This document shows, piece by piece, positions 12,048 through 23,793 of a DNA stretch of 64,000 nucleotides; the stretch's first letter is position 1; each line of letters starts with the position of its first letter. Both the position numbers and the translations under genes were made by a program. The stretch lies in assembly GCF_004210375.1 (NCBI RefSeq), contig NC_134825.1, positions 6,138,001 through 6,202,000 on the forward strand. Reading direction: 5' to 3'. Source of the stretch: Tachypleus tridentatus. Its lineage: Eukaryota > Arthropoda > Merostomata > Xiphosura > Limulidae. The notes beneath the pieces are model-generated. The model ran no database searches. It saw only the letters and a program-made list of their open reading frames with translations, and was not told the origin of the DNA.

Positions 12048-12541
12048 ATAGAACTAAGTCATATTTACGATGCTTTGGAATAGGAAATGTATAATTAATC
12101 TCAAAATAAGCCTACTCGTAATTATTTGTATTAATAAGAGTAAAATTATTATAAAGTTAAGCTTACTTGCTACCGTGTAGCTAAGCCTACCTATACTACC
12201 GTAGAGCTAAGGCTACTGATTGTGCTTTGGAACAAGATAATTAGTTTAGAACTAAATCTACTCGTGATAGCTTGGGATAAAAAACGCATAATTACTAAAG
12301 ATTTAAACCTAATTGCACTGCTATTGAACAGAAAATGTATAATTACTGTAGAACTAAGCCTACTGTTAGTGCCTTGGAACAGGAAGTTTATAATTACTAC
12401 TGTAGAATTAAGCCTACTGATAGTGCCTTGGAACAGGAAGTGTGTAATTACCGTAGAACTAAGCCTAATGCCTCAAGACAGGAAGTGTACGATAAATACG
12501 GAACTACAATTCTTTGTGTTACTTTAGAGGAGGAAGTATTG
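12048..12541 (+). repeat. Left arm of a large inverted repeat containing ~51-bp tandem units
   Basis: The arm opens ATAGAACTAAGTCATATTTA and carries three to four tandem ~51-54-bp units (GTAGAACTAAGCCTACTG, TGCCTTGGAACAGGAAGTGT, AATTACT). It ends near TTACTTTAGAGGAGGAAGTA. Its reverse complement is the segment 13360-13910. The open frames here are by-products of the unit length. Confidence 0.85.
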
Positions 12542-13359
12542 TTGTAGAATTCGCAGTACCCTCTTTATTAAATATTCCTTAATATTATTATATAAACAAT
12601 GATACCTCAGTTGTTTATAACAACAATTTTATTAGTTGAAATCACGTAAACTTCAATATTATATTGCATTTACCTAGAACAAATAACATTATAAAAGTTA
12701 ATATAGAACATCCTCATAAAAGAAAGGAAAACGGTTATGTTTAACTTGAAGCTTGTATTAAGCCCTCCAGTATTTGGGTGAGTCAACTTATTGTAAGCAT
12801 TTTTATTTTTCATATGCTAACGTTGTGGCACTTGGCACCAATCGTTAATTAACTTCTCAACAATCTACGATCGTTAAGATCAGTGAGTAGGATATTATCC
12901 TAGAATCACACATCATCTCATTAATCTAAGATTAGTGAGTAAATGTATAATGTTTTATTAGAATCATCCATCTACCAGCTTCTCAACAGTCTGAGATCAA
13001 CTAATAAATGTATAATGTTTTATTAGAATAATCCATATATTAGCTTCTAAAGAATTTAAGATCGGTAAAATCAGTGAGCGAATCTGTTGTGATTTGTTAT
13101 AATAACCCATTCACTTGGTATGAACGCTGTAATATGAAAATCTCTTTAAGGCAGCATCAAAAATGTTTTGACCTTTTCTGATAAGTTAATTCTAATTTTC
13201 TGTTTCTACACCATTAAACCGACACTTGTTGAAATACTGACATGGTTTATTTTCAGGTATTAAAACACATTAACCTAGTTCCCTTTTTCCAGAGATTTTC
13301 AGAGTGGTTTGTAATTAAGCACAATGCTGCACAATGGACTATCCGTGTTCTGTCCATAA
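12542..13359. other. Spacer between inverted arms, with a degenerate ~70-bp tandem repeat
   Basis: About 820 bp separate the arms. From about 12850 to 13080, roughly three diverged units share AGCTTCTCAACA, GATCAGTGAGTA and AAATGTATAATGTTTTATTA. At 13304-13356 the distal part of a minus-strand SINE family 2 copy is present (GTAATTAAGCACAATGCTGC). Confidence 0.6.
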
Positions 13360-13910
13360 TATACTTCCTTCTCTAAAGTAACACAAAGAATTGTATATCC
13401 GTATTTATCGTACACTTCCTGTCTTGAGGCATCATAAGTAGGCTTAGTTCTACAGTAATTATACACTTCCTGTTCCAAGGCACTATCAGTAGGCTTAATT
13501 CTACAGTAGTAATTATACACTTCCTGTTCCAAGGCACTAACAGTAGGCTTAATTCTACAGTAATTATACACTTCCTGTTCCAAGGCACTAACAGTAGGCT
13601 TAGTTCTACAGTAATTATACATTTTCTGTTCAATAGCAGTGCAATTAGGCTTAAATCTTTAGTAATTATGCGTTTCTTATCCCAAGCTATCACGAGTAGA
13701 TTTAGTTCTAAATTAATTATCCTGTTCCAAGGCACGATCAGTAGACTTAGTTCTACGGTAGTACAGGTAGGCTTGGCTACCCTGTAGTAAATAAGCTTAA
13801 CTTTACAATAATATTACTTTTATTAATACAAATAATTACGAGTAGGCTTATTTTGAGATTAATTATACATTTCCTATTCCAAAGCATTGTAAATATGACT
13901 TAGTTCTAAT
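13360..13910 (-). repeat. Right arm of the large inverted repeat
   Basis: Reverse complement of 12048-12541, but about 55 bp longer because it has one more ~51-bp unit. It begins at ATACTTCCTTCTCTAAAGTA and ends at TATGACTTAGTTCTAATG. SINE family 2 sequence abuts both ends (13304-13356 and 13911-13951), so this arm appears to interrupt a SINE. Confidence 0.85.
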
Positions 13911-13951
13911 GTTGTAAGTCCACAGATATACCGCTGTGCCACTGACGAGCG
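13911..13951 (-). mobile_element. SINE family 2, second half of an interrupted copy
   Basis: TTGTAAGTCCACAGATATAC and CGCTGTGCCACTG match family 2 directly after the block missing from 13304-13356. Together the two pieces make one copy split by the repeat arm. Confidence 0.6.
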
Positions 13952-15513
13952 TTCAGACGAGAGTAGTCAAATCTGTAACAAGTAAATTTCACAAAATGTT
14001 ATCAGTGTATTAATACACAGATATGACATCATTGTATTATTCTTTTCATTGGTAGTATTGCCTGCTATTGGTACAATATCTATAGGTATCTGTTGATAAA
14101 GATAGCACCGTCCACTCTTTATGATGTTCCTGTAAGAAAGGTATAATATTATGTGCTTATATTTTTCGAACAGAGCTGATCAAATCCAACGAAGTTGCTG
14201 AATGATAAAATATGGAATTCTGTATAAACGTATTTTGTGTTTTATGTGCTATTTAGAGTATTTGTAAAAAAAACAATAACTTGCAGTTAAGTTCTGACGT
14301 CTCTTGATACCATTCAGTCACATAAAACACGTCGTGGTTTACGTGTAGATCACTAAATAAACTGAACCATTCGCTTTCATTCCAAAACGAGAGACATCTA
14401 TGAACTATAATCTTCGTAAAGCTAGTCTGATTACAGGATCTTCTTCAGAAAAAGACATTAACACATTGAAAGTGAAAAAAACAAAACAGACTAAAAAACA
14501 ACACTTGTGATGACTAGTTATTCTCAAGAAATACTTATATCGTACTGATACGGCTCGTCACCCAACGTGATTTACGGACCTTTTGTTTGAGTTTGGTAGT
14601 TTGACCTGAGTTCTTCGATTACTGCATTAGCTCAACACTGTTGTATTATTAGCTAGTCTAACTTAGGCCACGAATATCAAAAGATACGTCCGTGAGTATA
14701 TAACTTCTAGGCATACAAAGCTTAATTTTGAGAGTTCGTTGAACTTGAAACAGATTCGGTTGAGCTTAAAACTGCAGCTGTTTAACCAGAGAATATAGCA
14801 ACAAACCAGTTCATGAGATTTGTTTCATTAATAAAAGAAATGTGCATTCATTTATTGTAATAATGAAGTAAACTGCTTGTCCATTACCATTTTGAACATG
14901 AGATACGTGTGAAGAAAGTTAACGAAATAATTAGTAAATATGAGAGGATTACCTCTGATATCTGAGTATCCGAAGCTTCCACTGTGTGGTACGTTTTCCA
15001 GGGTCACTTTAATAGCATACTAGTTCTGCCTTTCTATAATATTACACCTAGTAATTTGTTATTTTTGTCCATACAAATTTACTTTAAATCAAGCGAGATA
15101 ATGCACAGAGAATCACCATAAACCTGAAGAGAATGATAACTTAATAATACAAGAAACTTTGTTTCAAACCTCACATGTTGAGAATTAAAAGGCAGTTTGC
15201 TAACTTGCATAGTACACACTTTGTGGGAACTGGGTACTATATTGAACTTATAAAGACGTATTGAACCTACTTGGAACTTTAAATACTTAGAAGGTAACGT
15301 TTGTAAGGGATAAACGTTCTTCTATTACTTCCTAGTTCTAGTAAGTAAACAGAAAACCAAAGAAAAAAATGTCGTTTCAAAGATTTGTTTATATATATAT
15401 ATCCTTTGCACAGTTTGAACTTGTTGTTTATTACTCCGTTTTCTTACATGAAGAAAGATACACTCATGATGTTAAAACCGCATAGGCTCAAGTAGTCTTC
15501 ATACAAAAAGATT
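13952..15513. other. Noncoding sequence, no gene recognised
   Basis: No exon was recognised. It includes a short (TA)n run near 15389-15401. Confidence 0.45.
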
Positions 15514-15619
15514 AAAAACCGTACAACCCAAGTGCTTCCGAAATGTGGATCAGGAAGCCTAGTTTGCCCTTGAAGAAGAAAGATCCACCTTTCGGAAGCA
15601 CTTGGGTTGTAGGGTTTTT
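15514..15619. repeat. Near-perfect 38-bp hairpin
   Basis: The arms 15514-15551 (starting AAAAACCGTACAACCCAAGT) and 15582-15619 are reverse complements at about 36 of 38 positions, around a 30-nt loop. Such a long intact stem may be the end of a transposable element or a MITE. No coding sequence is attached. Confidence 0.8.
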
Positions 15620-15699
15620 CGTTTCATAAGAGGAACTGTGTAAAAAGCTTTGTTACTTTATAATTAAAAAAAACTCTGAAAATGCGCCTTCGTGTTTGG

Positions 15700-16005
15700 T
15701 GTTATAATCATTCCAACTGGACGTACTTCTATTATTGTGTTTGGTGTATGTCAATCAGACGTATTTCTATCACTAAGTTTAGTGTATTCCAGTCAGACGT
15801 ATTCCTATTACAAAGTTTAGTGTATTCCACTCAGACGTTTTCCAATTACAAAGTTTAGTGTATTCCAGTCAGACGTATTCTTATTACAAAGTTTAGTGTA
15901 TTCCAGTCAGACGTATTCCTATTACAAAGTTTAGTGTATTCCAGTCATACATATTCCTATTACAAAGTTTAGTGTATTCCAGTCAGACGTATTCCTATTA
16001 CTCTT
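15700..16005. repeat. ~38-bp minisatellite
   Basis: About eight tandem copies of AAAGTTTAGTGTATTCCAGT followed by CAGACGTATTCCTATTAC. The first two copies are diverged. Confidence 0.88.
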
Positions 16006-16474
16006 ATTTGCGATTAATATATGTAAGAAGCAGAATCATATTTAGAAATCACAAAAGAACACAAACCTAACGGTGTTCATTACAGTAAGATGTGGGGTTT
16101 CACGTCTTTTCATGTTTGTCCAAGTAAAATGAACGAAAGCTTCTAACCACATGACAGATCAAAAAGAGCCACCGATTGAATATTGGATAAAAGTTATAAT
16201 ATAGCACGAAGAATCTTCGAGCTTCCTGTATTTAAAACTAATGAAATTTTTATTAACAGCGTATCTCGTTACACAGTTTGTAATAAAACACTGAAAATGT
16301 TCCCTTGATCAAAACTTCTCAGTGAAACAAAATAATCCACGAATGATACGCAGCCTAATATATTCTTTGATTAGTTCCCCTCTCTCAGGTCTAACATATT
16401 CTTTGATTGGCTACCCCATCTGCAGTAAAATAATTTTGCTGTATTCACGGCTTATCAGCGCTGCTTGGGATTTT

Positions 16475-16590
16475 GGTTGGTTGGTTGTCTAGCGGAGAGC
16501 TGCACCATGGGCTACTTATGCTCTACCAGCTAGTATTATCTAAATCCAGTTTTTAGCGTCGTAAACTTGTAGATTTACAGTTGAGCCAAC
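16475..16590 (-). mobile_element. SINE family 2, degenerate copy
   Basis: The blocks GCACCATGGGCTACTTATGC, CAGTTTTTAGCGTCGTAAAC and GTAGATTTACAG match family 2 in order. The B-box region is deleted. Confidence 0.55.
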
Positions 16591-16665
16591 GAAGACGTGC
16601 TGTTTCGGAGATCAAATAAAATTAGTACATTGGGTCTTATATTGTGATAGATTGTAAACAATTGG

Positions 16666-16735
16666 TAGGCTTTGAAATATAGACCTTCACTCACCACTAG
16701 TAACAATATTATTGGTGGGAAAAGGTCTATACATC
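16666..16735. repeat. Short inverted repeat
   Basis: TAGGCTTTGAAATATAGACC is answered by GGTCTATACATCAAAGCTTA with about three mismatches over 22 bp. An inner TCACCAC/GGTGGGA pair would extend the fold. Confidence 0.5.
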
Positions 16736-17050
16736 AAAGCTTATAAAATAAAAACTTATACATCTGATGGTGAAACTTTACTCACCATTAACGAAACATC
16801 CCAGATTCGTTGCCAACAGATGATTTCTTCATTTGACAAACGTGCCTGCTGAAGATATTTCTTTGTTTTATAGTATTTACAGTTATAACACTGTGAGGTT
16901 GGTTTAGACACCAATTAAACAGTATTTATTTTAGGTCGCATATTTATCATATTAAAACATACACGTTCTTATTATATTTTCAGAAATGTTTAAAATGTAC
17001 TATAATTGTTAAAAAAAAACAACTAACGTGTACCATTATCTTGATTACAG

Positions 17051-17122
17051 GATAACAAAATCCAAGTCAAGTTAAAGTTCCGCTTGGGATGTTAACGGAC
17101 CCTAGACAGCTACAATGCAGCC
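17051..17122 (+). other. Probable 5' UTR part of the first coding exon
   Basis: An acceptor-like ATCTTGATTACAG ends at 17050. An in-frame TAA at 17093 lies upstream of the ATG pair at 17123/17126. Translation therefore most likely starts here rather than reading in from an earlier exon, and at least one noncoding exon should lie upstream. Confidence 0.5.
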
Positions 17123-19963
17123 ATGATGACAGACCGAAATAATCACGTGCACTACAACACAGTGCAGAATTATCCACTGTCTTTTAAAGCATCAGAAAAA
17201 CCAAACAACAGTGGCAGTCTTAAAAGACGTCTAAACATTTTCTCGCGTAAGAAAAACAAAACACCAATGATACCGTTATAAGGGACTCTTATAAAAATGA
17301 ATTTTCTGATAAATTTGGTTCACTGTCTACAGCACCTATTACTCCGGACTATGTAGGAAAGTCTAGAGCCAGTAAATCTAGTTATCCATTTCAGGACGTT
17401 AAATTTGCTTCCGTTAAAAATGTCAGAACGAGACCACGTGTTGTGGTTTATCCTTGGGAGACCTATATTAACATTCAAGAGCCAATTCACGAAAATGGCT
17501 TGGAAGAGAAAGTTCCTCCAACAGCCTCTGCTTCTGGTCTAGCTCATTGTAAGTGTGGCTTAGCTATTCGTAGTAGTACCTGCAGCAGAGGATCCCGGTA
17601 CTCTTGTAGATGCTGGTCTCCACATGCTTCCCAAAATACATTTCAAGAACCTCAGGTGTTTCCTAGAAGGAAATCCATTTTACCAGAAAAGGTTGATCTT
17701 TATGCTGTGTCCGAGGAAAACTGTGACAACGAGAAACACGGAAATGGTTTACATTCACGTCATGGTAAAGTAAGCGGATCAAGGAAATCAAAGCAAGATA
17801 ACCATCCGAAACCATCACCACATGTTAGTTTCATCAAAACTATTGACAGAAAGGGTCCTTTCAATTCCGTATCGTCAAGAAAGTCCATCTTAGAATGTGA
17901 TGTAACTGCTTACGATCTCGTTAAAGAATATATGGGTTCATTGTCTACGCCTGAAATTGATAGCGACACGGACGATGATTTAAGTGATAATGCAATTGAA
18001 TTGAAAACGAGCAAGAAACATGATACAGAAAGACGTATCAGAGAAAATCGAGTGAGTAAATCCTCTCCGAATAATAAAGTTTTGACTTATCTCTCTTCAC
18101 AAAGTGGCCCGCCCAGTGATTTCATCAATTATAATGAAGACGTGATACGTGGACAAGGACCGGAAGATTGTAGAACATATTCAGGGTCAACAGAATGTTT
18201 TTTACCCCTTCCTCCCTCAACCGAGTACCAGAAGCAGCTCCAGTTTTGCAGATTCTAATTACAACAGCTGGAGCGATCGCTGCACTCCTGAGAGCAGTTC
18301 TTCTTCTATTCCAGATCCAGATTACGAGAATGACAAACACTCAAATGAGGTTTCTTATTTGACCAATCGTTTGAAAAATTTCAAAGTATCCTATCTATCG
18401 CCATTGGCACAAAAATTCCGCGAAAAGCCGTATGTGGAGAAAAATACATTTCAGGAAAACATACATATTTTCCCGTCTTCTTCACTGCCAAACTTAACGG
18501 ACAAAGATTTGCCTACTGTTCTTGCTCCCCACAAATCATTTGACTCGGGACATATATATCCCCACGAACGATCGACTTCAGAAAGAGATTTATTTGATCA
18601 ACATCAGAGCCTCTTGTCTTCATCTTCAACCCCTTTAGAAGACAAAACATTTGTGTCTTCATTTACAAAACCTGTTGAGAAACAGTTCCCAGGGAAACAG
18701 TGCTCTTACCCACTTTTACAACCTGTGGACAAACAACGGTTCTCTCCATTTGCACAGCCTGCAAACAAACAACGTGCTCCCTCGCATTCACAATTTGTAA
18801 ACAAACAAGGTCCTTCCTCTCATTTACAATCTGTAGACAAACAACGTGCTTCTTCGCATTCACAATCTCTAGACAAACAACGTTCTTCCTCTCATACACA
18901 ATCTGTAGACAAACAACGACCTTCGTCGCTTTCACAACCTTTAGACAAACAATGTATTGCCTCGTTTTCACAACCTGTATATGAACAACTTTTCTTCTCA
19001 CCTTCACAACCTATAGACAAACAATCCCCATGCTCGTATGTGCAGCCTTTAAATGATCAAGGTTCATATTCATTTACAAAATCGACAGAAGGCCAAGGAT
19101 TTTCTTTGTTTACACAATTTGAAGAACACTGCCCATTGTTCTTACAGGCTGCTGATAAAAGACCTGTGTTGTATTCGCAATCAGGGGGAAACCAGAGTCT
19201 ATCAACCACAAGAACTACAGAAAACCAAATCAATTCTTCATTTTTAGAACGCACAGGAAGTAAACGTCCCAGTTCTAATAACAGGTCCTGGAGCAATGAA
19301 AACCTCGAAACGCTAACGGCTATGCCTGTCTCTCCTCACAGTAATGAGTTTGACGATATTGAAACAAGCACGGATTCATTAGACACTGGCTCCTTGAGTC
19401 AGAGCTCTTCTAAGGAGGTTAAGTCGATTTTGAAAAGAAATGGAAATTCGTTTGTCAGCGTAAGTTCTTTTGACGACACGTGCTTACCGCAATCCGAGGA
19501 AAATAAGGAGTCAAGAAAGAAAAAACAAGTGAAATTCAAAGCCGATGATAACGATGTTGTAATTCTTGAGCACATTTGTCCAGTGTTGGAATGGTGTCAT
19601 GATGACGTTGGAGACGAGGATATAAAAGAGCCTTTGGATGTAGGAGTAACACAAGAAAACCACAACTACCATAACAATAAACTGAAAGTTGATGACCATT
19701 TTGCTTCTGGATTTCAAAGCGTGGGTGAAATTCTTTCCTCCAGTTGTTTGGGGTCAACCGCTGGACAAAGACTCGGAGCAGAAAATTCTCGAGAAGCGCT
19801 CGTTAAAACTGATAAAAGACAACTCACAACACAAGAAGATGTTTCTTGCAAAGGAAAAATAAAACTTCAATGTGTAGTCATTCGCAAAGGAATTTTACTG
19901 AAGTTAGGACAGAGAAGTACGAAAGTCCACCACCAGAAGGCGACACATATTTAAACGTTGATG
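17123..19963 (+). CDS. Large first coding exon of an unrecognised Ser-rich protein with possible PP1-docking motifs
   Basis: I do not recognise this protein. The reading starts at MMTDRNNHVHYN, passes a basic stretch (LKRRLNIFSRKKNK), Ser-rich text and a DSDTDDDLSD acidic patch, then eleven 12-residue tandem repeats (18719-19114, consensus Q-[PS]-[VL]-[DN]-K-Q-R-x-S-S-x-S). A SILK motif follows (19424-19435), then KQVKF (19523-19537). SILK upstream of an RVxF-type site is the known protein phosphatase 1 docking arrangement, so a PP1-binding scaffold is possible. No folded domain or membrane segment is evident. The frame changes near 17247-17281, 18198-18208 and 19855-19864; the last two sit at homopolymers and look like single-base assembly errors. 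A GTAAGA...CTACAG pair (17247-17332) of compatible phase could instead make the first a short intron. The exon ends at a GTAGGT donor, phase 1, matching the acceptor at 26838. Confidence 0.72.
18719..19114 (+). repeat. 36-bp coding minisatellite (eleven 12-residue repeats)
   Basis: Eleven units of exactly 36 bp lie in frame within the large exon, for example QPVDKQRFSPFA and QSVDKQRASSHS. The K-Q pair is nearly invariant in the first seven units, and decay is stronger in the last four. Weaker units may continue to about 19200. Exact preservation of length argues that the frame is under selection. Confidence 0.9.
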
Positions 19964-20317
19964 GTAGGTGTTTTATTGCTGTGTCGTTTTTATACTTGTA
20001 TATTGATTACATTCATGTATGTCATATGCGAGAATGCGATTGTTTAGGTGTATAGTATTTCCAAATATGCCTCCTAAACAAAGTAATAATAGACTAACAT
20101 TTATTTATTAAAATATTACTTATTTAGTACTGTTGATTTGATTTCTCTTAACAATAATACTTCAGGAATGTTGAATATTGTTTTAATATGATATTACTTT
20201 CCAAACATGTGTATCAAATTTAACTGACACGTGTATCAGATTTAACTGGACTGTTGAGCATGTATGACGTCGATACCTCCTGAAAAAGTCAGTAGTAGCG
20301 AAATATTGAGTTGATGT

Positions 20318-20437
20318 GTTTGTGTTTTCTTATAGCAAAGCGACATCGCGCTATCTGCTGAGCCCTGCGAAGGGAATCGACTCCCTGGTTTTAGCGTTGT
20401 AAATCCGTAGACTAACCATTGTACTAGCGGGGGCGTT
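20318..20437 (-). mobile_element. SINE family 2
   Basis: CTTATAGCAAAGCGACATCG, GCTATCTGCTGAGCCC, GGGAATCGACTCCCTGGTTT (B-box region), TAGCGTTGTAAATCCGTAGA and GTACTAGCGGGGG occur in family order. It differs from the 9.71-kb copy in the B-box arm (GAATCGA) and closely resembles the copy at 45.75 kb, suggesting a subfamily. Flanks TTGAGTTGATG and TTGAGCTAATG may be a decayed duplication. Confidence 0.75.
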
Positions 20438-20917
20438 GAGCTAATGAAGTTACATTCTGGAGACATAGGCCGTCATTTTATTTACATTTATAGAAATGTT
20501 TCATAATAAATTACCAGATATATTTTATCCCAAAGTGACACCGCTAATGATTATTTGCGAGCTAACATGTGAGCTGCGAAGGTAAGACAAATCATTGTCT
20601 GAAGTGAGGGTGAATGACCTTCGTGCACTGTTTTCTTATTTTGTTCTTGACATTCTTCGAATCAGTCATTTCATTGTGTCTACTGTAAACTGTAAATTAT
20701 GTTAAAAGTTACTTAATGCTGTCAACCAACAGACCTCTCGGTCGACAGAGGAACGTATCTGTTGTTCTTTCACCGTCTTTGTACATTTCATAGTTTTTAG
20801 AGAATTGTTCTATTTCTTATTAACAATAACGTCAACTCTTGTACACATCGATTACAGCTGGAAAAATGAAATATGGTCTTCAACATATATTAGTTTCACT
20901 ATTTGCTAATATACGTC

Positions 20918-21810
20918 ATCAAATAGCTTACAGACGAAAGTACTTGTATTCCAAACTATAGTCTAAATATTATGCTACACCATCAAATAGCTTACAGACG
21001 AAAGTACATGTATTTCAAACGATAGTCTAAATATTATGCAACACGATCAAAATAGCTTACAGACGAAAGTACATGTATTCCAAACGATAGTCTAAATATT
21101 ATGCTACACCATCAAATAGCTTACAGACGAAAGTACATGTATTCCAAACTATAGTCTAAATATTACGCTACACCATCAAATAGCTTACAGACGAAAGTAC
21201 ATGTATTCCAAACTATAGTCTAAATATTATGCTACACCATCAAATAGCTTACAGACGAAAGTACATGTATTCCAAACGATAGTCTAAATATTATGCTACA
21301 CCATCAAATAGCTTACAGACGAAAGTACATGTATTCCAAACGATATCATGCTACACCATCAAAATAGCTTGCAGGCGAAAGTACATGTATTCCAAACGAT
21401 ATCTAAGTATTATGCTACACCATCAAAATACCTTACAGACAAAAGTACATGTATTCCAAACGATAGTCTAAATATTATGCTACACCATCAAAATAGCTTA
21501 CAGACGAAAGTACATGTATTCCAAAAGATAGTCTAAATATTATGCTACATCATCAAAGTAGCTTACAGACGAAAGTACATGTATTCCGAACGATAGTATA
21601 AATATTATGCTACACCATCAAAATAGCTTACAGACGAAAGTACATGTATTCCAAAAGATAGTCTAAATATTATGCTACACCATCAAAATAGCTTACAGAC
21701 GAAAGTACATGTATTCCGAACGATAGTATAAATATTATGCTACACCATCAAAATAGGTTAGAGACGAAAGTATATGTATTCCAAACGATAGTCTAAATAT
21801 TATGCTAAAA
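20918..21810. repeat. ~63-bp minisatellite
   Basis: About fourteen tandem copies of a 63-64-bp unit (CACCATCAAATAGCTTACAG, ACGAAAGTACATGTATTCCA, AACGATAGTCTAAATATTAT, GCTA). Copies differ by one A in CATCAAA(A)TAG and a few substitutions. The two copies at about 21330-21420 have a deletion in the TAGTCTAAATATT block. Confidence 0.93.
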
Positions 21811-21853
21811 TGGTAAAAAAGCAGTGTTAACATAGAATTTATCACGTGGATGT

Positions 21854-22083
21854 TTTGATTGTTTGGTTTGTTTTGAATTTCGCGCAAAGCTACACGAGGG
21901 CTATCTGCGCTAACTGTCCCTAATTTAATAGTGTAAGGCTAGAGGGAAGGCAACTAGTCATCACCACCTACCGCCAACTCTTGAGCTACTGTTTTATCAA
22001 CGAATAGGGGGATTGACCGTAACATTATAACGTCCCCACGACGAGGATTCGAACGCCTTAACCCGCCTGACCATGTCGGGCCA
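21854..22083 (-). mobile_element. SINE family 1 with internal deletion
   Basis: The tail-to-head order is that of family 1 on the minus strand (TTTCGCGCAAAGCTACACGA ... CCGCCAACTCTTGAGCTACT ... GACCATGTCGGGCC). The CTGAAAGGGCGAGCATG segment and part of the head are missing. Flanking ACGTGGATGT (21844-21853) and ACGTAGATGT (22088-22097) look like an aged target-site duplication. Confidence 0.85.
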
Positions 22084-22097
22084 TTTTACGTAGATGT

Positions 22098-23793
22098 AAA
22101 AAATAAAAAGTAACGCTTATAGTTCCCCTGTAGGTGAAAACTTGTAGCATATAATTTTAACACTATCTTTGGATATCGACAAGACAAGCGTTACCAAAAG
22201 TTCATCCTACATAAAATTTTTGTAATTTTATAACGCCACCTATTGACACAGTTTTCCGGTATTTCTTCTATGTAGTCATGTTAGTAATATCTTTAGAGAA
22301 CTCAGAAACAGGTTATCGAAAGCTGGTCTTTGTTCACCTTCTGCTGACTCAACCCTGTATTATTTATCACTCAACATTCCTATCGAATCGAATAGAGAAA
22401 GCCATGATTGTTGCTCAGGGTGTATAAATTTATATTAAGTATTTTAACAAATCATTGTTATTTATTTATTTATTATTTCTTCCTCGAATATTTTAATACA
22501 TTTTGTTTATTTAAAATTGTTTGAATAATTTAAGATTGCTTACCATATACGTATAAGAGCTAAATTCATATATATTTATATTGCCATCTAGCGTTGGATT
22601 TTCAAATGTATTTATTAATTTTACTATACACAAGTTATTGTGAGCACCTGAATTGGCAAACGTTTCATTATCGTCAACGGTTTTTCTACGGCACGTAGAT
22701 CACTATAAAATAGGCCAAGGAACGTTTTTCACATGAATGTTCATATTTACGACTACTTAATTGAAAAAAACAAAACAATAACAGTTCCGTTAGAAGGTAC
22801 ACTGATTAATTCTTACAAGTAATTTTCCAGTTAGCAATCATGAAAGGAAATTATATTTAAAAACGCGAATATATCTTAGACGCAGAAGAATTTCCGAAGA
22901 CTAGGAACGAATCAATTTCGATCTTCTGTTCGAAAGGTTATGGGTTTCAACTATCATTGAATATACCTTTAGCCTGTCCATTTAAGGTTTATACAATCAA
23001 GAAATTATTAATTATCTGAACGACCTCTTCGTAGGGTGTGTATCTTGATGAGACCGGATTTTGTGAGCCTATTTCTCAACAAGTTGAATTTCCTGTGCCC
23101 CTGACCCAGATTCTCGAAAGGGCTGGCAATCCTGATAGCCAAAGATGTGTTTCTTTACGAGAGGCATATCTTCGCGGAACGAAACACCTGCTTTTAGATA
23201 CGTATTAATGTTGTTCAAATTATTTGTTAGAACAAGTGTACAAGAAGCAAACTTCATAGACGTTGCTTTGTTTGGACGATTTTAAGGTGAATAGAAAGAA
23301 AACAAATCTGCATTTCATCATTGTATGGACACGTGAGCTCACTGCACTATCCATTTTCATAAGTATTTGTGAAATGTAAAACGTTTTCATTATATATGAA
23401 AAACTTCTAAGAAATTAAATATATTTTGTTGTTAGTGCACGATGGACTATCTGCTGTCTGTCCACTCTGGAATTTAATGTGACATAAAAGTAAATGTCGA
23501 TTTTTATGATGCTTAACATGGCTTTGAATATTTATTTATACTAGTTACCATACGTGGACTTCACTGAAGTTGACTGCTGAATCAGAGCTATTACTAAATC
23601 AGTAAAACACCACACAGAGCCCTCTGTCGGTAGAATAACTTGCTATATAACAGGCTTATATTATGTGCTATATTTCTAGTGTTCATGTTTTAAATATTCT
23701 TCGTTCTGAACTCCTACTGGGATTGTGTATTAATTTGTGAAATAGTATCCAAATTGTATCGTCGGTTTGTGCTGAAGGCCACCACGGCTGAAT
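22098..23793. other. Intronic sequence, no feature seen
   Basis: Mostly AT-rich. A possible SINE family 2 scrap (GTGCACGATGGACTATCTGC) lies near 23435. No exon was recognised. Confidence 0.4.

Noticed and set aside
12222-13735. Facing ORFs of 101 and 120 codons with nearly the same protein
   Set aside because: They are the two arms of the inverted minisatellite; the similarity is at DNA level and is explained by the inverted duplication.
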